This document shows, piece after piece, positions 18,282 to 27,495 of a stretch of DNA of 48,259 nt (its first letter is position 1; each line of letters begins with the position of its first letter). Source of the DNA: Clostridiales bacterium (GTDB lineage: Bacteria; Bacillota; Clostridia; Oscillospirales; Oscillospiraceae); the NCBI GenBank assembly GCA_029010715.1, contig JAQXKZ010000005.1, positions 1 to 48,259 on the forward strand, given 5' to 3'. The notes below the pieces were generated by a model, which ran no database searches, was not told the DNA's origin, and saw nothing but the letters and a program-made list of their open reading frames with translations. The translations under genes and the position numbers were made by a program.

Positions 18282-18540
18282 TGCCGGCGTTGTATTAATT
18301 TGCACTTATGGAAGCAGCGCGCAGCCGGCCTGCGGCGACTGCCGGACGATATGCGCCGCGGCGCCATGACACAATCGTTTTTCCTGAAACACACCGCATA
18401 TTCAGGCAGGAAGCGCGGCGCCGGAACATGAGTTTTCCCCGCGTGCGCTCTTGCGGTACTGCGCGGCGCCGCAATATGACAAAAGCTGGGAATTCAGGCG
18501 CCCAGGGCTGCTTACGCACTGCTGTGCAGACATGCTGTAC
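18282..18540. other. GC-rich intergenic region with short repeats
   Basis: No supported gene. It holds three copies of CGCGGCGCC (18357-18365, 18414-18422, 18462-18470) and a second copy of the 14-bp string GCAATATGACAAAA (18471-18484), whose first copy (18268-18281) overlaps the -35 region of the divergent promoter. CCTGAA/TTCAGG near 18383-18407 could form a weak hairpin. Confidence 0.6.
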
Positions 18541-18569
18541 TTGATTTTTACCTGCCGGTGTATTATAAT
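18541..18569 (+). promoter_or_regulatory. Sigma-A-type promoter for the CYTH gene
   Basis: -35 TTGATT (18541-18546), a 17-bp spacer and -10 TATAAT (18564-18569), about 48 bases upstream of the ATG. Confidence 0.82.
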
Positions 18570-18616
18570 ATGTAACAATTTGTAACAGATAACTGAGACG
18601 GAAAAGGAAAGACTAT

Positions 18617-19111
18617 ATGAATATAGACGGAATGGAGATAGAGAGAAAGTTCCTGATTGCCATGCCCGATAAAGCGACGCTTGAGCGCGCGCACAGCTCG
18701 GAAATAGTACAGACCTATCTCAAAGGTGAGAAGGGAACCACTGAGCGCGTCAGAAAACGCAGCGCGGACGGGGAGAGCGTGTACACGCATACCGTTAAGC
18801 GACGTATAAGCGCCATGCGACGACAGGAGGATGAGCGCGGGATATCGTGTGCGGAGTATGAGGAGCTCCTCAGGCGTGCCGACCCAAAACGCAGGAACGT
18901 ACATAAGACGAGATACTGCCTGAGCTATGAAGGGCAGCTTTTCGAGATAGACGTCTATCCCTTCTGGAAGGATCGGGCCATAATGGAGATAGAACTGGAC
19001 AGCGAGCAGCGTGAGGTTGCTTTGCCGCCGTTCATTAAGGTTATAAAGGAAGTTACGGAGGACGGAAGATATACCAATGCGGCGCTTGCAAAAGAAGTGC
19101 CTGCAACATGA
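18617..19111 (+). CDS. CYTH domain (triphosphate tunnel metalloenzyme) protein
   Basis: A 164-residue CYTH-fold protein. The defining EIERKFL motif is at residues 8-14, followed by alternating charged strand motifs that line the triphosphate tunnel: TERVRKR, YTHTVKR, FEIDVYPF and AIMEIELDSE. Members hydrolyse tripolyphosphate or other triphosphates using Mg or Mn; adenylate cyclase activity is known only in some. The length fits stand-alone bacterial CYTH proteins. AAAGGAAAG precedes the ATG. The stop is 64 bases upstream of the next gene, so the two may be co-transcribed. The physiological substrate cannot be assigned. Confidence 0.88.
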   Translation: MNIDGMEIERKFLIAMPDKATLERAHSSEIVQTYLKGEKGTTERVRKRSADGESVYTHTVKRRISAMRRQEDERGISCAEYEELLRRADPKRRNVHKTRYCLSYEGQLFEIDVYPFWKDRAIMEIELDSEQREVALPPFIKVIKEVTEDGRYTNAALAKEVPAT

Positions 19112-19175
19112 TCCGCGCAGGACGGAACATTTACACGGATGCTTTCGTCAACTACGCAGAAAGGATGGTACAACT

Positions 19176-20444
19176 ATGAAAAGAATCATTTCGGCAATAC
19201 TGGTGCTGATGCTCGCAATGGGCCTTTGCGCCTGTGATAAGATCGGCAGCGTTGAGCTTCCTCCGCTGCCTACGGTGACGCCGGAGCCGACTCCGACGCC
19301 AGAACCGACGGAGACGCCCGCGGCTGAGCCGGCAGGCGGACGGGTCATAGTTTCCGTGAGCAGGACCGAGCAGGACGCTTACGATCCGCAGGATGGCACC
19401 CAGCGCATCCTGAGCTTCTCCTATGAGACTCCTACCGTTGAGATCACGGACAACAAGGAGGCGGAGAAGGCGATAAACGAGTATATCGCCATGCTCAACG
19501 AGACCTACTATACCGGTGAGGATTACGGCGACGGACAGGGCACCGGCTACAACAACATGCTCACGATGGCCGAGGACAATTACAATTACTGGGTCAATTC
19601 CGGCGCTGAAGGCGCGAAGCTCGAACTCGCCTCCGACAGGAGCGTGACTGTGGAGCGCGCTGACGGCGGCGTCATCACACTGTTCTACAATGACTATGTG
19701 GATATGGGCGGTGCGCACGGCAGCTACGGAAACACCGCTTACTGCTTTGATACCCGGACCGGCGCCCTGCTCACACTTGATACCCTGAGCGATGACGCTG
19801 ACGCGCTCAGAGCTTTCCTGAGTGAATATCTGGTGAGGACCTATGAGGAGGATACGAGCATACAGGAGCGCACGGACGGCTTCATTCCCGACGGAGATTA
19901 CTGGACCGCGCTTACCGCGCTGCTGCGCGAGGGTTCGTGGTATCTCGACCACGAAGGCATGGTCATTTTCTCTGATCTGTATGAGATCAGCAGCTATGCC
20001 GCCGGTCCCATCCGCTTCACCGTTCCCTATGACGAGCTTGCAGGGCATGTAGATGCAAAATATATCCCGGAAGACTTCACCTGTGAAGGCGGCTTCAGTG
20101 TTGTGTCCGCGGCGGACATGACTGAAGGCAGCATTGAGATCATCGACAAGCTGACTGTCAGCGCCGACGGGCAGGAGCTGTACTTCATAGCCGACGGAAC
20201 CGTCTGTGAGGTCAGCGTCTCTAGCGTGGATTATGCCGACACCTTCTACGAAACGGCCCAGCTCTGGTACTGCAGCGAGATGACCGACAGCGCCCTGCAG
20301 CTTGTAACGCTGATTCCGGAGGGTATGCCGAATCTGATGCTGCGCTACTATACGGCCGGAGGGGAGCACAGGCTGTACCTGACCGAGAGCGGAGAGAACG
20401 GAAGACTTATCCTCTCTGACGACAATATCGAGGCGGTTGGATAA
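19176..20444 (+). CDS. Lipoprotein with DUF4163/DUF3298 (RsiV-like) domains
   Basis: A 422-residue secreted lipoprotein. The signal peptide MKRIISAILVLMLAMGLCAC ends in a lipobox with the lipidated Cys at residue 20, followed by a Pro/Thr/Glu-rich linker (PTVTPEPTPTPEPTETP). The folded part has the DUF4163-like segment and a DUF3298 region around GGAHGSYGNTAYCFDTRTG and FTVPYDELAGHV, as in the extracellular part of anti-sigma factor RsiV, which binds lysozyme. Here no transmembrane or sigma-binding part is present, so it is not itself an anti-sigma factor. The ATG at 19176 has AAAGGATGG upstream. Function is unknown; a wall-associated role is likely. Confidence 0.8.
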   Translation: MKRIISAILVLMLAMGLCACDKIGSVELPPLPTVTPEPTPTPEPTETPAAEPAGGRVIVSVSRTEQDAYDPQDGTQRILSFSYETPTVEITDNKEAEKAINEYIAMLNETYYTGEDYGDGQGTGYNNMLTMAEDNYNYWVNSGAEGAKLELASDRSVTVERADGGVITLFYNDYVDMGGAHGSYGNTAYCFDTRTGALLTLDTLSDDADALRAFLSEYLVRTYEEDTSIQERTDGFIPDGDYWTALTALLREGSWYLDHEGMVIFSDLYEISSYAAGPIRFTVPYDELAGHVDAKYIPEDFTCEGGFSVVSAADMTEGSIEIIDKLTVSADGQELYFIADGTVCEVSVSSVDYADTFYETAQLWYCSEMTDSALQLVTLIPEGMPNLMLRYYTAGGEHRLYLTESGENGRLILSDDNIEAVG

Positions 20445-20523
20445 GCCCGGCGTGAAAGCAGACGGCGCAGTGCCCGGGAATAATAAATTTACGGTTTTAT
20501 ATCACATAAACACGAAAAAAATA

Positions 20524-20552
20524 TTGACATCGGGCGGCTGACATGCTATTCT
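20524..20552 (+). promoter_or_regulatory. Strong promoter for rplU-rpmA
   Basis: Consensus -35 TTGACA (20524-20529), a 17-bp spacer and -10 TATTCT (20547-20552), about 85 bases upstream of rplU. This strength suits ribosomal protein expression. Confidence 0.88.
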
Positions 20553-20557
20553 GTTAA

Positions 20558-20632
20558 AGCCGCATTGAAGGGGTAAATAAGTTGAGGTATGCCCTCCACC
20601 CCAAGAGCGAGTCCTGTAAAGAGGGAGGAAAT
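20558..20632 (+). ncRNA. Probable L21 leader (ribosomal protein autoregulatory RNA)
   Basis: The roughly 80-base transcript leader between the promoter and rplU can fold: GAGGTATGCCCTC and CCACCCC/GAGTC elements precede a GAGGGAGGAA Shine-Dalgarno. Firmicute rplU genes commonly carry the L21 leader family here, which is bound by a ribosomal protein to repress translation. Position and length fit. I matched it by context, not by covariance model, so confidence is moderate. Confidence 0.5.
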
Positions 20633-20636
20633 GTTC

Positions 20637-20951
20637 ATGAAGCATGCTATCATCGTGACCGGCGGCAAGCAGTACCGTGTTGCTGAGGGCGACGTTATCT
20701 TTGTTGAGAAGCTCGACGCTGCAGCAGGCGAGTCCGTCAAGTTCGACCAGGTTCTGGCCGTTATCGACGGTGAGACCGCTACCTTCGGCGCACCTGTCGT
20801 TGAAGGCGCCACCGTTACCGCCAACGTTGTAAAGAGCGGCAAGGGCGCAAAGGTCCGCGTCTACAAGATGAAGCCCAAAAAGGGTTATCGCAGAACTCAG
20901 GGCCACAGACAGCCCTACACCAAGCTTCAGATAGAAGCTATCAACGCCTGA
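20637..20951 (+). CDS. rplU: 50S ribosomal protein L21
   Basis: A 104-residue large-subunit protein that binds 23S rRNA. It begins [15 protein letters not shown], has the conserved [20 protein letters not shown] basic segment and ends [18 protein letters not shown] choose the ATG at 20637, since GAGGGAGGAA (20621-20630) is at correct spacing for it but abuts the in-frame ATG at 20631. It is followed directly by rpmA 40 bases on. Firmicutes usually have the L27 protease gene prp (ysxB) in that gap, and here there is none. Confidence 0.97.
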   Translation: MKHAIIVTGGKQYRVAEGDVIFVEKLDAAAGESVKFDQVLAVIDGETATFGAPVVEGATVTANVVKSGKGAKVRVYKMKPKKGYRRTQGHRQPYTKLQIEAINA

Positions 20952-20991
20952 TTTTTCCGCAACTGATTTTGACTAATGGAGGTGTAACCTA

Positions 20992-21255
20992 ATGGCACAT
21001 AAAAAAGGTATGGGTTCTACCAAGAACGGCCGTGACAGTGAGTCTAAGCGTCTTGGCGCCAAGAGAGCCGACGGTCAGTTCGTTCTGGCCGGCAACATCC
21101 TTGTCAGACAGCGCGGAACCAAGATCCACCCGGGTACCAATGTCGGTAAGGGTAAGGACGACACTCTGTTCGCCCTCGTGGACGGCACTGTGAAGTTCGA
21201 GCGCATGGGCAAGGACCGCAAGAAGGTCTCTGTTTACGAAGAAATCGCTCAGTAA
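20992..21255 (+). CDS. rpmA: 50S ribosomal protein L27 (without N-terminal extension)
   Basis: An 87-residue ribosomal protein near the peptidyl transferase centre. It starts [20 protein letters not shown], with [12 protein letters not shown] and [10 protein letters not shown] also conserved. In most Firmicutes L27 is made with an extra N-terminal segment ending in FFA that the protease Prp removes. Here the mature-type N-terminus is encoded directly after an ideal GGAGGTG site. This agrees with the absence of prp between rplU and rpmA. A terminator 11 bases downstream closes the transcript. Confidence 0.97.
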   Translation: MAHKKGMGSTKNGRDSESKRLGAKRADGQFVLAGNILVRQRGTKIHPGTNVGKGKDDTLFALVDGTVKFERMGKDRKKVSVYEEIAQ

Positions 21256-21266
21256 GTGATTTTATC

Positions 21267-21294
21267 AAGGCCGGACATATGTCCGGCCTTTTCT
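21267..21294 (+). terminator. Terminator after rpmA
   Basis: A perfect 12-bp palindromic stem (21267-21278 with 21279-21290), AAGGCCGGACAT and its complement, followed by TTCT. With the A-rich arm the T-run is four to five bases. Confidence 0.85.
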
Positions 21295-21319
21295 GTTAAT
21301 TGCAGCAAGGAGGCAGCAT

Positions 21320-22603
21320 ATGGCTTCGTCATTTGTAGATAAAGCGCGCATCAGCGTCCACGCCGGCAAGGGCGGCGACGGCGCTGTCGCTTTCCACAGA
21401 GAAAAATATGTCGCGGCGGGCGGACCCGACGGCGGTGACGGCGGGCGCGGCGGCAATGTCGTCTTTGTTGTCGACGATAATATGTCCACGCTGATGGACT
21501 TCAGATATAAGCGCAAGTATGTCGCCGGCAACGGCGCCAACGGTCAGGGCAAACGCTGCTACGGCAAGGACGGCGAGACTCTGTATATCAAGGTCCCGCG
21601 TGGTACCGTCGTGCGCGATACCGAGACCGGCGCCATAATGCATGATATGTCCACCGGCGAGAACTGGGTCGCCGCAAAGGGCGGCCGCGGCGGCTGGGGC
21701 AATATGCACTTTGCCACTCCGACAAGGCAGGTCCCGCGCTTTGCCAAGCCCGGACTGCCCGGAGAGAGCCATGACATCACGCTGGAGCTGAAGCTGCTGG
21801 CCGACGTCGGCCTTGTCGGCTTCCCGAACGTCGGCAAGTCCACTCTCCTCTCTGTCGTCAGCAAGGCGCATCCGAAGATCGCGAATTACCATTTTACCAC
21901 GCTCTTCCCGAACCTTGGCGTCGTGTACGTCGATGAGGGCGTCTCCTTCGTTATGGCCGATATTCCCGGCATCATTGAGGGGGCTTCAGAGGGCGCCGGT
22001 CTGGGCCATGACTTCCTGCGCCACATTGACCGCTGCCGCCTGCTGGTGCATCTGGTGGATGTATCCGGCAGCGAGGGCCGCGACCCGGTCGGGGACTTCG
22101 ACACGATAAACGCCGAGCTTCGTGAATACAGCCCAGAGCTTGCCGAGCGCCCGCAAATAGTTGTCGGCAACAAGTGCGACCTTCTTGGCGACGCGCGCGA
22201 GAATATTGACCGGCTCAGGGCGCATGTCGAGGAGCTTGGCTACGTGTTCTTCGAGATGAGCGCCGTGTCCCACATGGGTACGCGCGAGCTGGTCAAAGAG
22301 TGTGCGCACCGGCTGGCCGCGCTGCCGCCGGTTTCAAGCTTTGAGGCTGACTATGTCCCGCCCGAGCCAAAGGTCGATACCTCCGGAGAGCTCATAATAG
22401 AGAAGTTCGACGATATGTGGCTTGTCGAGGGCCCGTGGCTGCAGCGCCTTGTCGCTACGGTAAACTTTGGCGACTATGAAAGCCGCATGTACTTTGACCG
22501 CGTCCTGCGCGAAGCGGGCGTGTTCAAACGTATGGAGGAAATGGGCGTCAGGGACGGGGATACCGTCAGCATGTACGACCTGATGTTCGAATATAAGGAC
22601 TGA
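21320..22603 (+). CDS. obgE: Obg-family GTPase (CgtA)
   Basis: A 427-residue ribosome-assembly and stress GTPase. The glycine-rich Obg domain is at residues 1-158 (AGKGGDGAVAFHREK, GGDGGRGGNV, AAKGGRGGWGN). The G domain follows, with G1 GFPNVGKST, G3 DIPGIIEGASEGAGLGHDFL, G4 NKCD and G5 SAVS. The C-terminal OCT domain (about 345-425) is the kind found in Firmicutes. AAGGAGG precedes the ATG. Linkage to rplU-rpmA is conserved among bacteria. It overlaps the following vanZ-like gene by one base (TGATG). Confidence 0.97.
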   Translation: MASSFVDKARISVHAGKGGDGAVAFHREKYVAAGGPDGGDGGRGGNVVFVVDDNMSTLMDFRYKRKYVAGNGANGQGKRCYGKDGETLYIKVPRGTVVRDTETGAIMHDMSTGENWVAAKGGRGGWGNMHFATPTRQVPRFAKPGLPGESHDITLELKLLADVGLVGFPNVGKSTLLSVVSKAHPKIANYHFTTLFPNLGVVYVDEGVSFVMADIPGIIEGASEGAGLGHDFLRHIDRCRLLVHLVDVSGSEGRDPVGDFDTINAELREYSPELAERPQIVVGNKCDLLGDARENIDRLRAHVEELGYVFFEMSAVSHMGTRELVKECAHRLAALPPVSSFEADYVPPEPKVDTSGELIIEKFDDMWLVEGPWLQRLVATVNFGDYESRMYFDRVLREAGVFKRMEEMGVRDGDTVSMYDLMFEYKD

Positions 22604-23082
22604 TGTATACGAAAAAGCGCAGGGCTGTAAACGCCGTTCTGATCTGCATGTGCCTTGCGACGCTCTGCTTTATATGGGGCAATTCCGCGATGAGCCCGAG
22701 TGATTCGAGTGAGGCCAGCAACTCGCTGCTGGACGCCATCGGGCCGATAGTCCGGTTCCTCGGGATAGTTTTAAGTGACGACCTCGCGCTGAGAAAGTTT
22801 GCGCACTTTGCCGAGTATTCCGCGCTGGGCATTGAGCTGGCGCTGCTCGGCGCTGTGAATATGAGACTCGCATTTCAGGATATTTCAAACTGCGCCTTTG
22901 CCGGACTGCTCACGGCGGTGACCGACGAGTCGATACAGCTGCTGTCCGGGCGCAGCTCACAGGTGAGCGACATTCTGCTGGATTTCGCGGGCGTGCTGAC
23001 GGGGGCGCTCCTTATATGGCTTATCCGGCACATCGTCCTGAAAAGAAGAAAGAAGCATACCGGCGTGGAGCGGACTGACTGA
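22603..23082 (+). CDS. VanZ-family membrane protein
   Basis: A 159-residue protein with four hydrophobic helices. The VanZ-domain signatures are RKFAHFAEYSALGIELAL and TDESIQLLSGRSSQVSDILLDFAGVLTG. The family is named after the teicoplanin-resistance accessory protein; most members, including short ones like this, have no established role. It starts within the obgE stop codon, so it is translated by coupling. A basic C-terminus (LKRRKKH) would lie in the cytoplasm. Resistance should not be inferred from the name. Confidence 0.88.
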   Translation: MYTKKRRAVNAVLICMCLATLCFIWGNSAMSPSDSSEASNSLLDAIGPIVRFLGIVLSDDLALRKFAHFAEYSALGIELALLGAVNMRLAFQDISNCAFAGLLTAVTDESIQLLSGRSSQVSDILLDFAGVLTGALLIWLIRHIVLKRRKKHTGVERTD

Positions 23083-23122
23083 GCCCGCAACGCCCGAACA
23101 TTGCAGACAGCAGGGAACACAG

Positions 23123-24280
23123 ATGACAGAGATCAGCGTTGAAGAACTTGAAGAGCTGGAGCCGGGAAGTTACAGGCTCATAGATATACGCAGCGACAGG
23201 GACGTGAGCTACGGCAAGATACCCTCTGCCGATGTCATGACGGCGGACAGCCTGCGTGACATGCCGCCAGGGGACGACGGGCGAAAGCTCATCATATACT
23301 GCGCCCACGGGCAGCAAAGCCTCGATGTGGCGGAGGAGCTATGCGACCGCGGCTATGATGCCTGCAGTCTGAAGGGCGGATATCTTGCGTGGCTGATGTG
23401 CCGGCTGCAGAAGCAGCAGGCGGACGAGCTCTGCGGGCGCGTCGAGACCAGCTTGCGCGGGAAATTCCGCAAGCCGCTGTGGAGCCGCTTTACCCGGACA
23501 ATACGCGAATATGAGCTGGTGAAAGAAGGCGACAGGGTCGCCGTCTGCATCTCCGGCGGCAAGGACTCCATGCTCATGGCCAAGCTTTTTCAGGAGCTGC
23601 AGCGCCACAGCAAATTCCCCTTTGAGGTGAAGTATCTGGTCATGGACCCGGGCTACAGCCCTGCCAACCGCCGGGTCATCGAGGACAACGCGCGCAAGCT
23701 GCAGATACCGGTAAATATTTTTGAATCGGATATTTTTGACTCCGTCTACCATGTGGACAAATCCCCGTGCTATCTCTGCGCACGTATGCGCCGCGGCCAC
23801 CTGTATAATTACGCGCGTGAGCTTGGCTGCAACAAGATTGCCCTGGGGCACCACTTTGACGACGTCATTGAAACCATACTCATGGGCATGCTCTACGGAG
23901 CTCAGGTGCAGACCATGATGCCGAAGCTGCACAGCACGAATTTCGACGGCATGGAGCTTATACGCCCACTTTACCTTATCCGTGAGGACGATATAAAAGC
24001 CTGGCGCGACTATAACGACCTGCACTTTATCCAGTGCGCCTGCAAATTTACCGATACCTGCACCAGCTGCAATAACGAGGAAACGCGGTCAAAGCGCGTC
24101 GAGGTCAAGGAGCTTATAAAGCAGCTCAAAAAAACCAACCCCGAGGTCGAGATGCACATATTCCGCAGCGTTGAAAACGTCAACCTAAACACCGTCATAG
24201 CCTATAAGCAGGATGGCGTCAGGCACCACTTTCTCGACGGCTACGACGGGAAGCGGCCTGCGCCGGACACAGAGAGATAA
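23123..24280 (+). CDS. Rhodanese-PP-loop (TtcA-like) tRNA thiolation fusion protein
   Basis: A 385-residue fusion. Residues 1-95 are a rhodanese domain (YRLIDIRSD; active-site loop YCAHGQQS with the persulfide-bearing Cys). After a short linker, residues about 115-385 form a TtcA/TtuA-type PP-loop domain: SGGKDSMLM binds ATP, a CYLCARMRRG motif and the later CTSC could hold an Fe-S cluster or zinc, and ALGHHFDDVIET is the second family signature. The expected reaction is transfer of sulfur onto a tRNA base (2-thiocytidine or 2-thiouridine type). The rhodanese domain probably relays persulfide sulfur to the catalytic domain. The exact base is not decidable here. Confidence 0.87.
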   Translation: MTEISVEELEELEPGSYRLIDIRSDRDVSYGKIPSADVMTADSLRDMPPGDDGRKLIIYCAHGQQSLDVAEELCDRGYDACSLKGGYLAWLMCRLQKQQADELCGRVETSLRGKFRKPLWSRFTRTIREYELVKEGDRVAVCISGGKDSMLMAKLFQELQRHSKFPFEVKYLVMDPGYSPANRRVIEDNARKLQIPVNIFESDIFDSVYHVDKSPCYLCARMRRGHLYNYARELGCNKIALGHHFDDVIETILMGMLYGAQVQTMMPKLHSTNFDGMELIRPLYLIREDDIKAWRDYNDLHFIQCACKFTDTCTSCNNEETRSKRVEVKELIKQLKKTNPEVEMHIFRSVENVNLNTVIAYKQDGVRHHFLDGYDGKRPAPDTER

Positions 24281-24318
24281 GCTGAATTACTACGGCTGCC
24301 CGAGCCGCCGGTCGAGAG

Positions 24319-24372
24319 AATACCGGGTCTGCCCCCCTGATGTGACGGGGCCGACCCGGTATTTCTGTTTGT
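24319..24372 (+). terminator. Terminator after the rhodanese-TtcA gene
   Basis: An 11-bp outer stem (24319-24329 with 24353-24363) plus an inner GCCCC/GGGGC extension is followed by TTTCTGTTTG. Confidence 0.85.
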
Positions 24373-24474
24373 ATTGGCCCGGCGTACGGGCCGTTGCCGT
24401 CAGGACATATGTGAGACAAAAATTCAAAAAAAGACAAAAGTCGCTTTTTTGTTTTATGTATGTAGTCAGCGGGA

Positions 24475-24503
24475 TTGACATACGTAGAAAATAATAATAT
24501 TAT
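24475..24503 (+). promoter_or_regulatory. Sigma-A-type promoter for the DUF1810 gene
   Basis: Consensus -35 TTGACA (24475-24480), a 17-bp spacer and -10 TATTAT (24498-24503), 38 bases upstream of the ATG. Confidence 0.82.
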
Positions 24504-24541
24504 AATACCATCAAATGCAAGAGAGCGAAAGGAGTAATAAT

Positions 24542-24958
24542 ATGAGCAGTCTTGAAAGATTTGTTACCGCACAGGCACGCGACTTTGACACGGCGCTGGA
24601 AGAGATAGAGCACGGACGAAAGCGCAGCCACTGGATGTGGTACGTCTTTCCGCAGATACAGGGGCTTGGCATGAGCTCTACAGCGCAGTATTACAGTATA
24701 AAGGACCTGCAGGAGGCAAGGGATTTTCTTGCGCACCCGGTTCTCGGCAGGAACCTCCTGGAAATATCAAACGCCCTGCTCCGGCTTGACACGAATAACC
24801 CGTCGGCAGTCATGGGCTGGCCGGATGATCTGAAGCTCTGCTCCTGCATGACGCTGTTTGAGGCCGCCGACCCGGACGAGCCCGTGTTCGGCGCCGTGCT
24901 CGACAAGTTCTACCACGGCGAGCGTGACAGGCTCACGCTTGATAGGCTCGGAGGGTGA
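24542..24958 (+). CDS. DUF1810 family protein
   Basis: A 138-residue soluble protein matching the DUF1810 pattern: LERFVTAQ at the start, then YxxALxEI as FDTALEEIEHG, RKRSHWMWYVFPQIQGLG, STAQYYSI and a C-terminal DPDEPVFGAVLDKFYHGERD. The family is widespread and uncharacterised to my knowledge. The ATG at 24542 has AAAGGAG at good spacing; a longer in-frame start at 24515 is upstream of that site. It is monocistronic, with its own promoter and a long hairpin after it. No function is proposed. Confidence 0.85.
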   Translation: MSSLERFVTAQARDFDTALEEIEHGRKRSHWMWYVFPQIQGLGMSSTAQYYSIKDLQEARDFLAHPVLGRNLLEISNALLRLDTNNPSAVMGWPDDLKLCSCMTLFEAADPDEPVFGAVLDKFYHGERDRLTLDRLGG

Positions 24959-24972
24959 TTAATACTGTATAA

Positions 24973-25019
24973 ATAAGGCCTGCAGCAGCGGGATGACGTC
25001 CCGCTGCTGCAGGCCTTAT
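24973..25019. terminator. Perfect 21-bp hairpin, probable terminator lacking a clear T-tract
   Basis: The arms 24973-24993 and 24999-25019 are perfectly complementary with a five-base loop TGACG. No T-run follows on the plus strand (GCATTG) and only ATTTATAC follows on the minus strand. It sits 15 bases after the DUF1810 stop. Confidence 0.6.
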
Positions 25020-25231
25020 GCATTGTACGATTACAGCGCCTGCCGGACACGGTTCAGAAATCGGAAAAATGATCGTGTGGCAGCACAGCATACTTGTCCG
25101 AAGGATTCCGAAGCATATGGGAAAAATTTTGCCGGTGCAGGTAAATTTGATGAATGAAATTGGATAATAAAATTGAGAGCTGTATCGTGCATCGACCGCT
25201 TGCCCTTCAATTCTGTAATGGAGAAAAAGTG
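25020..25231. other. Intergenic region without a supported gene
   Basis: I see no reading frame with a ribosome-binding site and no clear promoter between the DUF1810 hairpin and the next terminator. AT content rises around 25120-25180. Confidence 0.5.
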
Positions 25232-25269
25232 AACTGCCGCTGCCCATAACCGGGCAGCGGCAGTTTTTA
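25232..25269. terminator. Bidirectional terminator at groEL 3' end
   Basis: A 14-bp stem (25232-25245 with 25252-25265) with a six-base loop is followed by TTTTTA on the plus strand. On the minus strand, downstream of groEL, it is followed by CACTTTTTC. The better T-run is on the plus strand. Confidence 0.85.
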
Positions 25270-25304
25270 CTTGATTTTCTTTGTTCTCTTGCGGTATCCG
25301 CGGA

Positions 25305-26948
<1,644 letters not shown>

Positions 26949-27016
26949 TTAAAATGTACGGAGCAGTGCCCCGTCGGATGTGCCCGCCTTCCGCGGGACG
27001 GACATGAACTGCCGGT

Positions 27017-27301
27017 TTATTCGATGACTGCGAGGATATCGCCCTGACGTACGATGGTGTACTCTTCTTCGTCGAGCTTGACCTTGGTGCCCGTGTACTT
27101 GCCGACCAGAACCTGCTGTCCGGCCTTGACGATCATTTTGACCTCGTTGCCGTCTACCATGCCGCCGGGGCCAACCTCGACAACTTCGTATACCTCGGGC
27201 TTTTCCTGTGCGGAAGCCGTGAGGAATATACCGGAAGAGGTGCGCTCTTCAGCCGCGTTCTGCTTCAACACTACTCTGTCTGCCAAAGGTTTGAGTTTCA
27301 T
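27017..27301 (-). CDS. groES: Co-chaperonin GroES (10 kDa)
   Basis: A 94-residue co-chaperonin that caps GroEL. It begins MKLKPLADRVVLKQ; the mobile loop is SSGIFLTASAQEKPE, followed by KVKLDEEEYTIVRQGDILAVIE. Two ATGs are adjacent (27304 and 27301); GGAGG lies five to eight bases upstream and I choose 27301 because the family starts MKLKPL. The CIRCE operator lies about 35 bases upstream, so repression by HrcA (not in the window) is expected. Confidence 0.97.
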   Translation of the reverse strand: MKLKPLADRVVLKQNAAEERTSSGIFLTASAQEKPEVYEVVEVGPGGMVDGNEVKMIVKAGQQVLVGKYTGTKVKLDEEEYTIVRQGDILAVIE

Positions 27302-27335
27302 CATATATACCTCCAAATAATTATTTACAAAATTC

Positions 27336-27376
27336 AGCACCGTTAGCACTCAAAACTCCGGAGTGCTAACGGTGCT
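27336..27376 (-). promoter_or_regulatory. CIRCE operator (HrcA-binding site) of groESL
   Basis: The canonical TTAGCACTC-N9-GAGTGCTAA is perfect (27343-27351 and 27361-27369). The dyad continues outward perfectly (AGCACCG and CGGTGCT), giving 16-bp arms. It sits between the promoter and the groES start codon. Confidence 0.97.
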
Positions 27377-27377
27377 T

Positions 27378-27405
27378 ATAATACCACACTTTTAAAATTT
27401 TGCAA
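27378..27405 (-). promoter_or_regulatory. groESL promoter
   Basis: On the minus strand: -35 TTGCAA (27400-27405), a 16-bp spacer and -10 TATTAT (27378-27383), immediately upstream of the CIRCE dyad. HrcA bound at CIRCE would block initiation. Confidence 0.75.
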
Positions 27406-27495
27406 GCCCTATATATAAAAAAACGGGCAAAATTTTTTTGAATTTTTTGTTACAAACAGGAAATGGCTGAAAATACGGGAAAAGCGGCCCGCGCC

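Noticed and set aside
18308-18544. A 78-codon plus-strand frame
   Set aside because: No ribosome-binding site, GC-rich composition with repeated CGCGGCGCC, and it runs into the CYTH promoter. Better explained as non-coding.
22603-23082. Glycopeptide resistance gene
   Set aside because: VanZ-like proteins are common in Clostridia and no vanHAX-type genes are near. The name alone does not support resistance.
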